NCBI GenBank assembly: GCA_026929865.2 | Contig: CM049396.1 | Coordinates: forward strand, 22,443,501-22,507,500 | Length of the DNA stretch: 64,000 nucleotides | Direction: 5' to 3' | From: Hyperoplus lanceolatus | Lineage: Eukaryota > Chordata > Actinopteri > Uranoscopiformes > Ammodytidae | Shown here: piece by piece, positions 11,590 to 20,530 of the stretch | How positions within the stretch are numbered: the stretch's first letter is position 1 | How the letters are laid out: each line of letters opens with the position of its first letter | The notes under the pieces: model-generated | What the model was told of the DNA's origin: nothing | Database searches by the model: none | The model's input: the letters and a program-made list of their open reading frames with translations, nothing else | Made by a program: the position numbers and the translations under genes

Positions 11590-12076
11590 CTCTAGTTCCG
11601 CAAATTTGTATGCCAACCAATAAGGAATGAGGGAGGCGGGAGCTCACGGACGAGATGTAAACACAACGTCCGCCATGTTTCTCCCCCGCTTAGCGAAGAA
11701 GCAGAGTCCCGAAAAACTCCGACCATGGCACAAGGACATTTTCCATTTGTAACGCCTGAAGGGGATTTTTAATGTTGACTGCAGTGAACGGACATTCGTG
11801 TCTACCTGTATAAACCGGATTACAGCGAGGAAGAGAGGTGATAGTCGGAAGGAGGAAGAGGAGAAGCTAGCTACACTAGCAGCTACTCCATGCTGTGGAA
11901 GAGGAGCCCCAGCCTCTGTGCCTGGTGGATTTGCGGCATTCACTGTTAGAAACTTCACTGTAGCTCTGCTCCACATATTGAAAGACGGACCCCGGAGACA
12001 TATTTCAGTATTGTGAAGTTGAACTGGAGGCACCAGCCACAGCCCGCGTGCAGAGACGGACGTCGACCACAACACA
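11590..12076 (+). promoter_or_regulatory. GC-rich promoter or 5' exon-like block
   Basis: A CpG-containing block beginning near GCGGGAGCTCACGG, with an inverted CCAAT-type box (CCAACCAATAAGG) upstream and a CCGCCATGTTT motif, the YY1-type CCAT core often found at 5' exons. It ends at CACAACACA/GTAAGT (12076/12077), a good splice donor. It contains a 72-codon plus-strand frame (11798-12016) with no recognised domain. No downstream acceptor could be assigned. It lies inside the TTAA element, so it may be a transposon promoter rather than a host one. Confidence 0.28.
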
Positions 12077-12869
12077 GTAAGTTTTTATTTTTACTCATTC
12101 ATCACCGCCACACATCTTGCGTTAGCCTTTCTTTTTTCCCCTGGCGCTTGTGTTAGCAGATCAGAGCAGCCACACAGCGCTTTATTAATGTGAATTATCA
12201 AAGAAAAACTCATGTAACAATTGGCTAGTAAAAGCAGCGCTGCAGCAGTGAGACACTGACTGTGTGGGGGGAAAAAACTGCGAGCTAGATACACTGCACA
12301 GACATATGAGGTGTGACCCGGGCGTAAACACGGCGCAAGTGTTATATCTTATTACAGTCTTGAATCCTGTTCTAAAATGTCTTATTGGCACTACGTTTTC
12401 CTAGTTTTGGTAACATGGGCAGCAAAGCTAACGTGACGTAACCTTGCAGTTATTTTTCATGTAAGCTACTGCAGGCTAAAATTAGCTGGCCTTACTAATG
12501 TTTTGCTCAATGTTTTATAAACAATATCGCCGATTCATGCCATTTCCTGGCGTGAATCCTGCAAAGAGAGAGACCCAGGACCGTGGCTATCAATAGACAA
12601 GAGCAGCTGTGACCAGAATGACCGGAGCCAACACACTACACATTTTATTTTGATAAATAGCTGTTCATATTTTTGCGATTAAAACTTTGAATTCAAGTTG
12701 GTTGATGTGGTGTGTCTACTAACCAGAGTGCTGTTCAACTCGAGTACTATTAGAGAAATACTAATTTCTACTGTAAAAGGTTGAGGACAAACGTCAGATG
12801 CTGATCGAGCTACTGTATTCAATAAATAAGCAAAAACAAATTATGCTATCAATATAGAAATGTGACCTG

Positions 12870-14625
12870 CAGTGGTGGCTGGTGAATTTTCTTTTAGGTA
12901 GGGCTGAAATTTTATAAACCAAACCCATGTAGGGAGGTCTTTGGGGGATGGTCCCCCAGAAGATTTTTTTGTGATTTTCACATACAAATGAAGCATTCTG
13001 GTAGCCTGGCTCCGCCCGCCCGCCTACTTCCGGCCAAATTTTATTTTCCCTTCAGTAGTCAGTCTGGGTGTACATCCCATTTCCCAGTTTTGCCGGAGAT
13101 TCGACAGCCGGTCCAATCAACGAACAGAGTGAGTGGCTGAGAACGATGACGTCGAAGTCGCGCTCCAGTTTCAGTTGCCAGAAGCCGGCTCATGACAAAC
13201 GTGACGACCAAACGTTATGCGATTGGTTGGCTAATCCAGAGTGGCACTGGGCAGATCCAATAGTTTTAAACTTTAACAGACACCGCCTCCATGATTGAAC
13301 GTTTGCCAATTACAGCACTGCCAGACCTTCTGTACAAATGAAATGAAGTACGATGGTCTGGTAGCACCAGGCTAGCATTCTGGTGCATTCTGACAAAATA
13401 AAAAAAGACAAAATAGAACATTTCCTTCCAAAGAAAAATGGGGCAGAGGAACTACGTTTTAACTTAATTTATTTCCATTGTAGAATTCAGCAAGATTAAA
13501 AGTGCAAATACATAAATAACAATTGAGAATTATACACAAGTTAACATTCTCTCTCTCTCTCTCTGGCGTTAATCGGTATCACACCCAGAAGTACAAGCCT
13601 TCAAAGACTGAATAAGGGATAATAATAGTTGAAATAAATCATCAGCAAGTGATTATGATCACTGATAAAATTAATACATAAACACAAATTGTGACCATAT
13701 GTCTTGTGTGCGTCACACCCACCATAGGTTTGCAGAGAATTATATATATACAATATGCACACTAAAAGCATGATGCCAACATAGGCAATAGGTGAGGTCC
13801 TATTGTTATGAATGTGTCAATCGCATAAACAAGCAACGTGATAATGGTAAGTCTAGCAGTAATCATACATGCTCAAAGTTTAAAAAAGCACTGCATAATA
13901 TTTTGAGTTGCAGTACTCGTAGACTGTAGAAGAGGGGGGAAAGCTGCTACTACAACTGCTAATAGGGATGCTAACGGACCACGAGCAGAGAGGTGTGTAT
14001 CGCCTGCTCTGACCGCAGCTGGGAGGGACTGCTGCGCGAGGACCGGGCCGCCTGTCAGTGCTCTGTTACGGGAGAGGGGCCGCGGAGTCTCCCGCTGCTC
14101 GTTGAGAAGAGTTAAAAGTGATGCTTGCCTTGGCGAAAAAGTCACCAATAACACCAGAAAAAAAGCTAGAGTTGTCGCTTGTCGCTGTTTTGAAAAACAA
14201 GTCGCCAGTGGGGTTGAAAAGTCGCTAAATATAGCGACAACATCGCTAAGTTGGCAACACTGCACGCGACTCCGCGAGCAACCGTTAGTAGATCCGAACG
14301 TTGTTGTTATTGTTGCCAGGTAACCAGTTACTGGGCGCCAATGCCCAGTGCCCCAAACCCTCCGTTAAAACTGAATGGCAATGGAAATTGATAGGGCCAC
14401 TCTGAGTGAACGAGGGTTTGGGGCGCCGTGAACTGGCGCCCGTAGAAGCTAAATGAGTCAGTTTAGAGCTTGAACTTCGCCATGAAATGTAAATACAGTG
14501 CCAGAATATAAATTCAGTGTGCATTCTTAAGTAAAATAGTTTTGTTGCCTCAAATTAACACACACAAAAAAAACTATTTATTTATTTTTTGTGCCCTAGC
14601 GCCCTCTATGGGCCAGCCGCGGCTG
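12870..14625. mobile_element. hAT element (1756 bp) with perfect 8-bp TSD, interrupted by a MITE
   Basis: The left end CAGTGGTGGCTGGTGA and the right end GGGCCAGCCGCGGCTG form imperfect TIRs. Flanks are identical 8-mers GTGACCTG (12862-12869 and 14626-14633), the hAT hallmark. The right sub-terminal AGCGCCCTCTATGGGCC and left GGGGGATGGTCCCCCAG blocks are usual for this kind of fish element. No transposase frame remains. It was hit by the 373-bp MITE at 13002. A GC-rich block (13960-14100) might be the old promoter. Confidence 0.88.
13002..13374 (+). mobile_element. 373-bp MITE, copy 2, nested in the hAT element
   Basis: Begins TAGCCTGG and ends CCAGGCTA, flanked by perfect 9-bp repeats GCATTCTGG (12993-13001 and 13375-13383). 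Nearly identical to copy 1 but in opposite orientation, 2.1 kb away. The 76-codon plus-strand frame (13068-13298, with WLANPEWHWADPIVLNFNRH) corresponds to the minus-strand frame of copy 1. I treat that frame as repeat-derived, not a gene. Confidence 0.88.
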
Positions 14626-15117
14626 GTGACCTGAAGTACTTCATTGTAACATATTCTGGCTAGCTTTGGAAGCAACACTGATAGCTTAGTTGCTTTCTGG
14701 TTTATCTGTGTTTTTCCTGTGATTTTGTCAGTATGCTGAACCTACCTTGCATCCTTGTGATTTTAAAACATTTACCTCATAGATTGTAGATTAAAAACAA
14801 TATGACATACAATAATCTGTGCATCAAAATCAGTAACTATTGTTCGGCCTCCAACCAACAAGTCTGTAATGGTGAACATGGTGTAGACAGGAGTCCAAGG
14901 TAAGATGCAACAACATAAGATATATTATTGTTTACAAAGCAAAATCTTATGACATCACGCTCAATGCTATAGAAACCAGGTAACACACAATGAGACACTT
15001 CATAAAAGTAAAATGTCCAATATACGAAAATGATAAAAATAAGATATAAAGGATGAGCTACAAACAAAAAATATTTACAATAGGTCTAGAGGTGTGAGGA
15101 CATAGTATTAGCAGAGC

Positions 15118-15590
15118 CTAGATGGGATGCTGCGGAGGTAGGGGTCTGACATCCTCTCTGTGAAGCTCACTGCAGCCTCCTTGGGCACTGGTTGCAGCTG
15201 AGTGGGAGACTGTAGACATCGGATTCTGAAATCACCATACAATACGACAGTTAGGCTACTATAAGTGAAACGTTAGCTTTGAGCACTCACTGAAAATGAG
15301 AGCGGATGAAAACTTTTTTCTTTAGTTGCCTTACAAACACACAAACGGTTGTTACATTAGTCTGTTTCTGAAGCAGTTTAGCAATCCCCCCCCTGACAGC
15401 TATAATTGCATACTGTGTGAACAGAAATATAGTCTAATAGGTTGAGAGTCTTACCTGTACGCGAGTGTGTTCTGCAGGAGGTGGTGCATTAGAAAAGTCT
15501 ATGAGACAGGGTCCCGGTCCGCATACGTCCCTCCCGTCCAGAGTGTCCTCTTCATGGCCAGAATATTTAGCTTCAGAGTCCGGTTTGAAG
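15118..15590 (-). CDS. possible 3'-terminal exon pair of an unknown protein
   Basis: On the minus strand an open block (about 15590-15455) reads ...PDSEAKYSGHEEDTLDGRDV, continues to PPPAEHTRVQ and ends at ACAG/GTAAGA, a consensus donor. After a 229-bp intron, GGTGATTTCAG/AATCCG starts a 36-codon exon (15225-15118) that begins NPMSTVSHSAATSAQGG and stops at TAG (15118-15120). Both exons are open in the same phase-0 reading. The upstream border is unclear: an in-frame stop lies just beyond about 15592. It sits inside the TTAA element, so it may be the tail of its transposase or of a captured gene. No domain recognised. Confidence 0.33.
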
Positions 15591-16453
15591 GCTAGGCTAG
15601 GCTAGTTTTGTTGATAGCGCGCAGCATGTGGGCCTAGCAGCAGGCATGTTGAAAAACTATCTTGAAAACTGTAGCAAACATAGCCGAGTGCGCGTTTCCT
15701 TCCCTCCGTTTTACAGTGAAACCAGAAACTATGTATACTTTAGAAAAAATCAATCATTGTGGAATCTAAATAGTGTCTGTATTTGTCGAGGTATCGCCCA
15801 CAACTGTATTTGGAAGTTGTTGTTTACTCTCATCAGTCAGACAGACGAGACTAAAAGGGAAATGTGGGCGGGGCCTTGGGGGACTGCGAGTGCAGTGCAT
15901 TGTGGTAGTAGGAGGATTTCTGACTTTAGAGGCAGAGACAGCCAGAGAGACCATAAAAACACTATTTTTGCCTTTTCTCAGGCTAGGATGAACCGATTTC
16001 TAAAATGTTTGCACATTTATACTACATAGGAGCATATAGTTCAATACACCTTCATGGTTCCACCGAGGGAGTAATTCTTTAAACAAGTATTTATTGTTTC
16101 TTTGTTTGCACTTTAAGATGCTTTTTCTCTAAACCTACACCCAATAAACTGTTTACAGTAAAGACAAAACCTTCTGGTCCATTTAGTTTATTCGGTGCAC
16201 CAGGTTCAGTATTGATCACTTTGAATATTAAACTGCAAATGAACATGAGACCACTCTTGGGAGCTACCATTTTTTAAGATTAAAAACCATATAAGCTTGA
16301 ACAAAAAAAGTCACTTGTGCAATGTAAAGAGCACAGCTACAACTGATCTGAAGCAATTGATAATGGGTGTATTAGATTTACAATTGTTGTAAAATGTGCC
16401 GGTGATGTTATGTTGAGTCAGTCAAGTTGAGCCAATGGCTCAAAGTGGTTCAC

Positions 16454-16455
<2 letters not shown>

Positions 16456-16483
<28 letters not shown>
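16456..16483. repeat. (CA)n microsatellite
   Basis: Uninterrupted CA run, about 14 units. Confidence 0.95.
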
Positions 16484-16487
<4 letters not shown>

Positions 16488-17225
16488 CTCTGTGTGTCAC
16501 TATTACAAGTTAAAGTTTGAAGATTGTTTGAAGTGTTACAATGTTGATGTCATAGTATTTTGTAATGGTTGACTATTAAGTTTAAGCAACACACAACATA
16601 AATTAACATTTAATAGGCCTAGTTGCACTATTTACCACTATGATCATACACTTATGGGGATTGGTCGTTGTTGTAAAACAAGTACGACTATTATTATATA
16701 ACTTGTTTTAATTCCAATATGATGTAGCCAATATACAGGCCTAGTTATTCTTACTTTAAAAAAATATATACACTGTAGGCTACCGTTAATGGATAACATA
16801 AAACGTGGCTCATCCCGTTCTCTCCTAACTTTCTTGAGGTTTCCTAACCACCGTGTAGCAAAATGTAACGAGTAACGAACTAGCCTTTACATGACTAGCT
16901 CAAGTATGTCCTAGTAGCCTATTACTTTCCAACATAAACAGGAATCATGTTGTGAAGCTGCTCAAGCGAGTCGCCTCTCAGAAAGAGTGAAAAGCAAACG
17001 TTTCCATCAATTCCCCCTGTCGAGCTTTACTTACTTTCTCCCTTTCCGTCGCCCCTTTCGTAGTGCGTGCCGCTTCTCCTTCCCTCCTCTCCTCTTCCTG
17101 GGAGCGCGATGGTGAAAGATGCTGGTCCAAGCGGAGGAAGATGAAAGGCGAGACAAGGCTCCCTCAGCACCGGGGACGATGAGCGGAGGAGCCGGCTGGT
17201 AACATGACAGTTCCGCGGCGCTTAC

Positions 17226-17314
17226 CTACAGAGCCTGATATTTCGCCATTATGTGGGTCACAGATGAAGTATTCATCTCCAGCTTTCATCGCCCATCTCT
17301 GGAATGGTACAATC
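17226..17314 (-). CDS. possible isolated 89-nt coding exon using a CT repeat as polypyrimidine tract
   Basis: On the minus strand a (CT)n run ends in CTCAG/G, followed by 29 open codons and GTAG/GTAAGC, a near-consensus donor. The peptide contains VPFQRWAMKAGDEYF then ICDPHNGEISGSV and has the composition of a real protein. Exon phase is 2 at the start and 1 at the end. I find no partner exon in the window and do not recognise the family. A GC-rich, CpG-containing area (17030-17230) lies just downstream on the minus strand. Chance is possible. Confidence 0.33.

Positions 17315-17316
<2 letters not shown>

Positions 17317-17357
<41 letters not shown>
17317..17357. repeat. (GA)n microsatellite
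   Basis: About 20 GA units. On the minus strand this is the CT tract directly upstream of the possible exon at 17226-17314. Confidence 0.95.
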
Positions 17358-17361
<4 letters not shown>

Positions 17362-18145
17362 AGAGACTCGAGTGTTGTGAAATCGTAAACGCTATATTTG
17401 GTCAAGTAGAGCTCATTGGACTGGCAAGCCTATACCAGGCTATATTTATTTTTTGAAAGGGATATGAACTGAGGTGTGTGTCGGCTATATAAGTGGTTAA
17501 TGGTGAAAGACATAGGCCTATTGTTTTTAAACCTTTATCTTGGTAGAAAAAACAGCAAGCTAAGTATTTTCAGAATGTCTCCTGGTTTCAGTTGGCCTAC
17601 TGCAGTTTAAATAGGCCTACACAGTTACCCAGTCTGGATATTGTCCTTCCAATACAATGTTTTATTTGGCTATTACACTATTTTTTTCCGTTTCATTCTA
17701 TTACTGTATTTCATTCATCTTGTCTCATGTACAATTTAACAACAACATATTATGTATTTAGACAACTACTTTTCTGACATGTTTTAAAAGTCAATGGTGT
17801 AGTAGCCCAAATTGTATATAAAGCGTAGGTACGCAAGGTAACGGCTTGTTACGCAAACGGGAAATGCTTGTAATCTGAGACCTGCGGAGACCGTATCGTT
17901 TAACAACGCTCGTTCGGCCTTCGAAGGCTATAGCTCTGGAATGGGATATAGGCCTAGCTATAGTGTGTCCACCCCGTGTTATTATGGAACCCACTGCACT
18001 TTTGTTTTAAAAAAAATGCTTATGCTTCTGGCAGAGAGTCCTATGAAACACAACAGAATCACATTAGGCTATTTAAATCACACTAATTTTTTTTAAACAA
18101 AATACATAATACTGACCTTTATATATTGTTTTTATCATTCATTAA

Positions 18146-18521
18146 ACCTGCAGTGTGTAGAATTTTGGGTTTTATTTCCTAGCAGATTTTGTAGAAAATA
18201 ATTATAATATCCATAAGTACGTTTAATTTAGTGCATAATACCTGACATTTTTTTTTTAGAATTATTATTATTTTCCTTAGAAACGGTCTCATATATGTCC
18301 ATATTTCTCCATACTTTGGACCATGGCCTTGTCACCGCCATTTTGGAAGTGTCATAGTTGGAATGTCGTCAGGTGCATTGTTTGAAATTTAGAATTGTTC
18401 TTGTCCTTGAAGGCCACTGTAGCTTCTGTTATTATTCGAAAGGGGTGGGGTTACCCAGGCAGCGTTGCATTCTAGAACTTTCTAGAACTTACTTGATGAT
18501 GTCATATTACACACTGCACCT
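18146..18521. mobile_element. TTAA-flanked MITE (376 bp)
   Basis: TTAA at 18142-18145 and 18522-18525. Left end ACCTGCAGTGTGTAGAAT; right end as reverse complement AGGTGCAGTGTGTAATAT. No coding capacity. PiggyBac/Kolobok-type target site; family not assigned. Confidence 0.75.
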
Positions 18522-18734
18522 TTAATGTTAATAGACCTTCAAAGCAGGGAAGTCGGATATGTTTGATTTTGGGTTGATGCAGGCAAATCTGAGGAGAAAG
18601 ATGAAAAAATAAGAAGCCTATTAAAAAGTAGGCTAACAACTGAGGATAAAGATTATATACTTTAGAAATATTATTCCAAATAGGCTATCTTAGCCTATGG
18701 GTAAGGGAAAGTTAAAAGTATAAACAAAAGTAGG

Positions 18735-19046
18735 CTATGATGAACAGAAACTGAGCTAACAGTTAGGCCAGTTATAGCCGTTAACGTTAATGCTTACATT
18801 AACATGATGACTTTCTCTTTTGTTTTGATAACAAATTAACAAACACATGAAAGTGGAAATACATAATTGTTACATTATCGAGGCTATATGATGAACATTA
18901 ACAGCTCTAATGACAGAAACGGTTAGGCCAGTTACTGTATAGCCGTTAACGTTAATGCTTACATTAACTATGATGCTTTCTCCTTTGTTTTGATAACAAA
19001 CTAACAAAAACATAAAAGTGGAAATACATCATTGTAACATTACCGT
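18735..19046 (+). repeat. two-unit tandem duplication, period about 160 bp
   Basis: GTTAGGCCAGTTA followed by TATAGCCGTTAACGTTAATG occurs at about 18762 and 18922, and the similarity continues through CTTTGTTTTGATAACAAA to GGAAATACAT in both units. Small indels separate the two copies. Confidence 0.8.
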
Positions 19047-19287
19047 TTTGATTGTTCAATCAGTGACATGTTGAGAAAGGTTAAGAGAAAGGATAGGATA
19101 TGCTTGGTTTAGAAATCGGAGGATGCTGATTGACAGGATGCGGAGAAGATATTCGGGATGCTGATGATGCTTCGCGGGCTTTGGAATCAACCGCCGCGCT
19201 TAGCCAATCATAGCTTAGACGCGTCTGACTAATCATAGCTCCCGAATGTGAAGGGGGCGGATCTTGCCTAGAAATGCAGTGGGTTTC

Positions 19288-19781
19288 ATAATAACGCGTC
19301 CACTCCACACACAGTCTGAAATAAGCCGTGGGTGAAAGACTCCCAAAACATTTAGGCCTACAACCACCAGTTTAATTTAGCCTTAATACTAATTTGTTTT
19401 ATATGCCCTATGTTGTTTTATGGTTTGGTTTTTAAATAAAAAAAGAAGTTCCAGTATGTTTGTGAATGCTGTTCAAGGGGGGGGGGGGTCTATATTGTTA
19501 TTTGCACTGAATTGCAAATTATGATATTTTAGAAGAAATACACTGAATTACAATGGTGTAGACATCATTGTAATTCAGTATATTTCTTCGTAAATATCAT
19601 AATTAGAATGGGTGTGATAAGATCATTAAAATGAGAAAAATTAATGGGACAAAAAGAAATCAAGGGACATTCAGGCTAGAATAAATAAATAAAAATGTGA
19701 TTAATCGCGATTAATCGCGAGTTAACTATGACATTAATGCGATTAATCGCGATTAAATATTTTAATCGTTTGACAGCACTA
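19288..19781. mobile_element. hAT-like element, copy B, right half
   Basis: Collinear with copy A from GTCCACTCCACAC to the terminal TTTGACAGCACTA. It differs by a local inverted duplication (19517-19604) and a G run near 19480. The left half is either missing or displaced beyond a 1.3-kb insertion. The terminal TTAATCGCGATTAATCGCG block is retained. Confidence 0.7.
19517..19604. repeat. 39-bp perfect-spaced inverted duplication (hairpin) in copy B
   Basis: 19517-19555 is followed after 10 bases (19556-19565) by its reverse complement (19566-19604) with three mismatches. Copy A has only the first arm, so the second arm arose after the copies separated. Confidence 0.88.
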
Positions 19782-19815
<34 letters not shown>

Positions 19816-19964
19816 ATACTGTATATATGGTGGAACTGGTGGATATATGGTGGAACTTTCATCATATATATAAACATATGATGAAAAGTATGTATATGTG
19901 TATATGATGAAAGTATATATATATTTATATATATATATAAACAACATATGATGAAAGTTCCACC
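19782..19964. repeat. AT/GT-rich tract with 19-bp inverted repeat
   Basis: TA and TG dinucleotide runs, then GGTGGAACTTTCATCATAT (19849-19867) and its exact reverse complement (19946-19964) around an AT-rich loop of 78 bases. It can extrude as a cruciform. Confidence 0.8.
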
Positions 19965-20412
19965 TGGGCTTTACCTGCTATGATATGTCATTAAGTCGTT
20001 ATTTTTACATTTACATGCACATTCACTAAAAATGTATGTGTAACAACGAAATACACTGAAATTATATTTGCAATTTGATCTTTACTTCGGCCCAGCAGTG
20101 ATTCCTTTAATGTTGTCATCCATATGCAGCTTTTAAAAACAGTCAGTTTTTCGCTATGAATTCGCTAACTGGGAAATCATCTAAAAAATATGTTAAAGTC
20201 ATGATACACAATAACTCCCTCTTGAAATTGATTGATAACATGGGTTTGTATTGAGGTAATTTACAACATGCTTAAATGTATACAAATAAAAAAATATATT
20301 TAATATCAAACTGTACAAATGTTGTTCCGTTGAGTTAGAAAGCACCACCACAGCATCTTGCAGTGGTATGAAGCCAAAATGCAATAACTAAATACATGTC
20401 AAAACTGAGTTA

Positions 20413-20530
20413 AAGCTGGGATGTATAATTTCTGGTTGGTCAAAGTTAACATGAGCTGTACACTTTGACCAATCAGAGCAAGGCTCCGATTCTCTGTTCT
20501 TATTGGCTGTTGGGACTGTCCATTCACTTT
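20413..20530 (+). repeat. dispersed repeat, copy 1 (second copy at 56670)
   Basis: TAAAGCTGGGATGTATAATT, TTTGACCAATCAGAGC and CCGATTCTCTGTTCTTATTG recur in the same order at 56670-56785. It begins with TTAAAGCTGGG, like the TTAA-type elements here, but I could not find the other end. Confidence 0.65.

Larger units (their letters stand above)
10271..16078. mobile_element. TTAA-flanked DNA transposon, 5.8 kb with later insertions
   Basis: Flanked by TTAA at 10267-10270 and 16079-16082. The ends are AGGATTACTTCACCG and, as reverse complement of the right end, AGAATTACTCCCTCGG. Both sub-terminal regions match the short element at 51275-51537: left about 150 bp (CATTATAAAAT..., TCAGTCTTCC, CTTGGCCCAG) and right about 100 bp (CACATTTATACTA, AGTTCAATACACCTTCAT). 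Removing the nested MITE and hAT leaves about 3.7 kb. TTAA target sites are used by piggyBac and Kolobok families. No complete transposase is visible; a GC-rich exon-like block (11.6-12.08 kb) and a minus-strand exon pair (15.1-15.6 kb) lie inside. Confidence 0.68.
9525..16827. mobile_element. possible outer DNA transposon enclosing the first nested stack
   Basis: The left end TAGGGGAGGACGGGG...GAGCCA (from 9525) matches the reverse complement of the right end (to 16827), TAGGAGAGAACGGG..GAGCCA, at 12 of the first 14 bases and again over GAGCCA. The pairing is inferred from these two ends only; I find no target-site duplication (flanks ATAACTAG and ACTTTCTT do not match), so the two ends might belong to separate solo fragments. 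Confidence 0.35.
17972..19287. mobile_element. possible 1.3-kb TIR insertion inside hAT-like copy B
   Basis: The left edge CCCGTGTTATTATGGAACCC and the inverted right edge GCGTTATTATGAAACCC match over about 25 bp (23 of 27, extending through CACTGCA). GTCCAC flanks both sides (17966-17971 and 19288-19293). In copy A the uninterrupted sequence reads TATAGTGTGTCCACTCC, which would be the empty site. The interpretation depends on only a 14-base match on the left side of copy B, so it is tentative. Confidence 0.42.

Noticed and set aside
11644-12075. 143-codon minus-strand frame
   Set aside because: Lies opposite the GC-rich exon-like block, has no motif and no splice or start context.
13873-14265. 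130-codon minus-strand frame
   Set aside because: Inside a hAT element, GC-rich, without transposase motifs.
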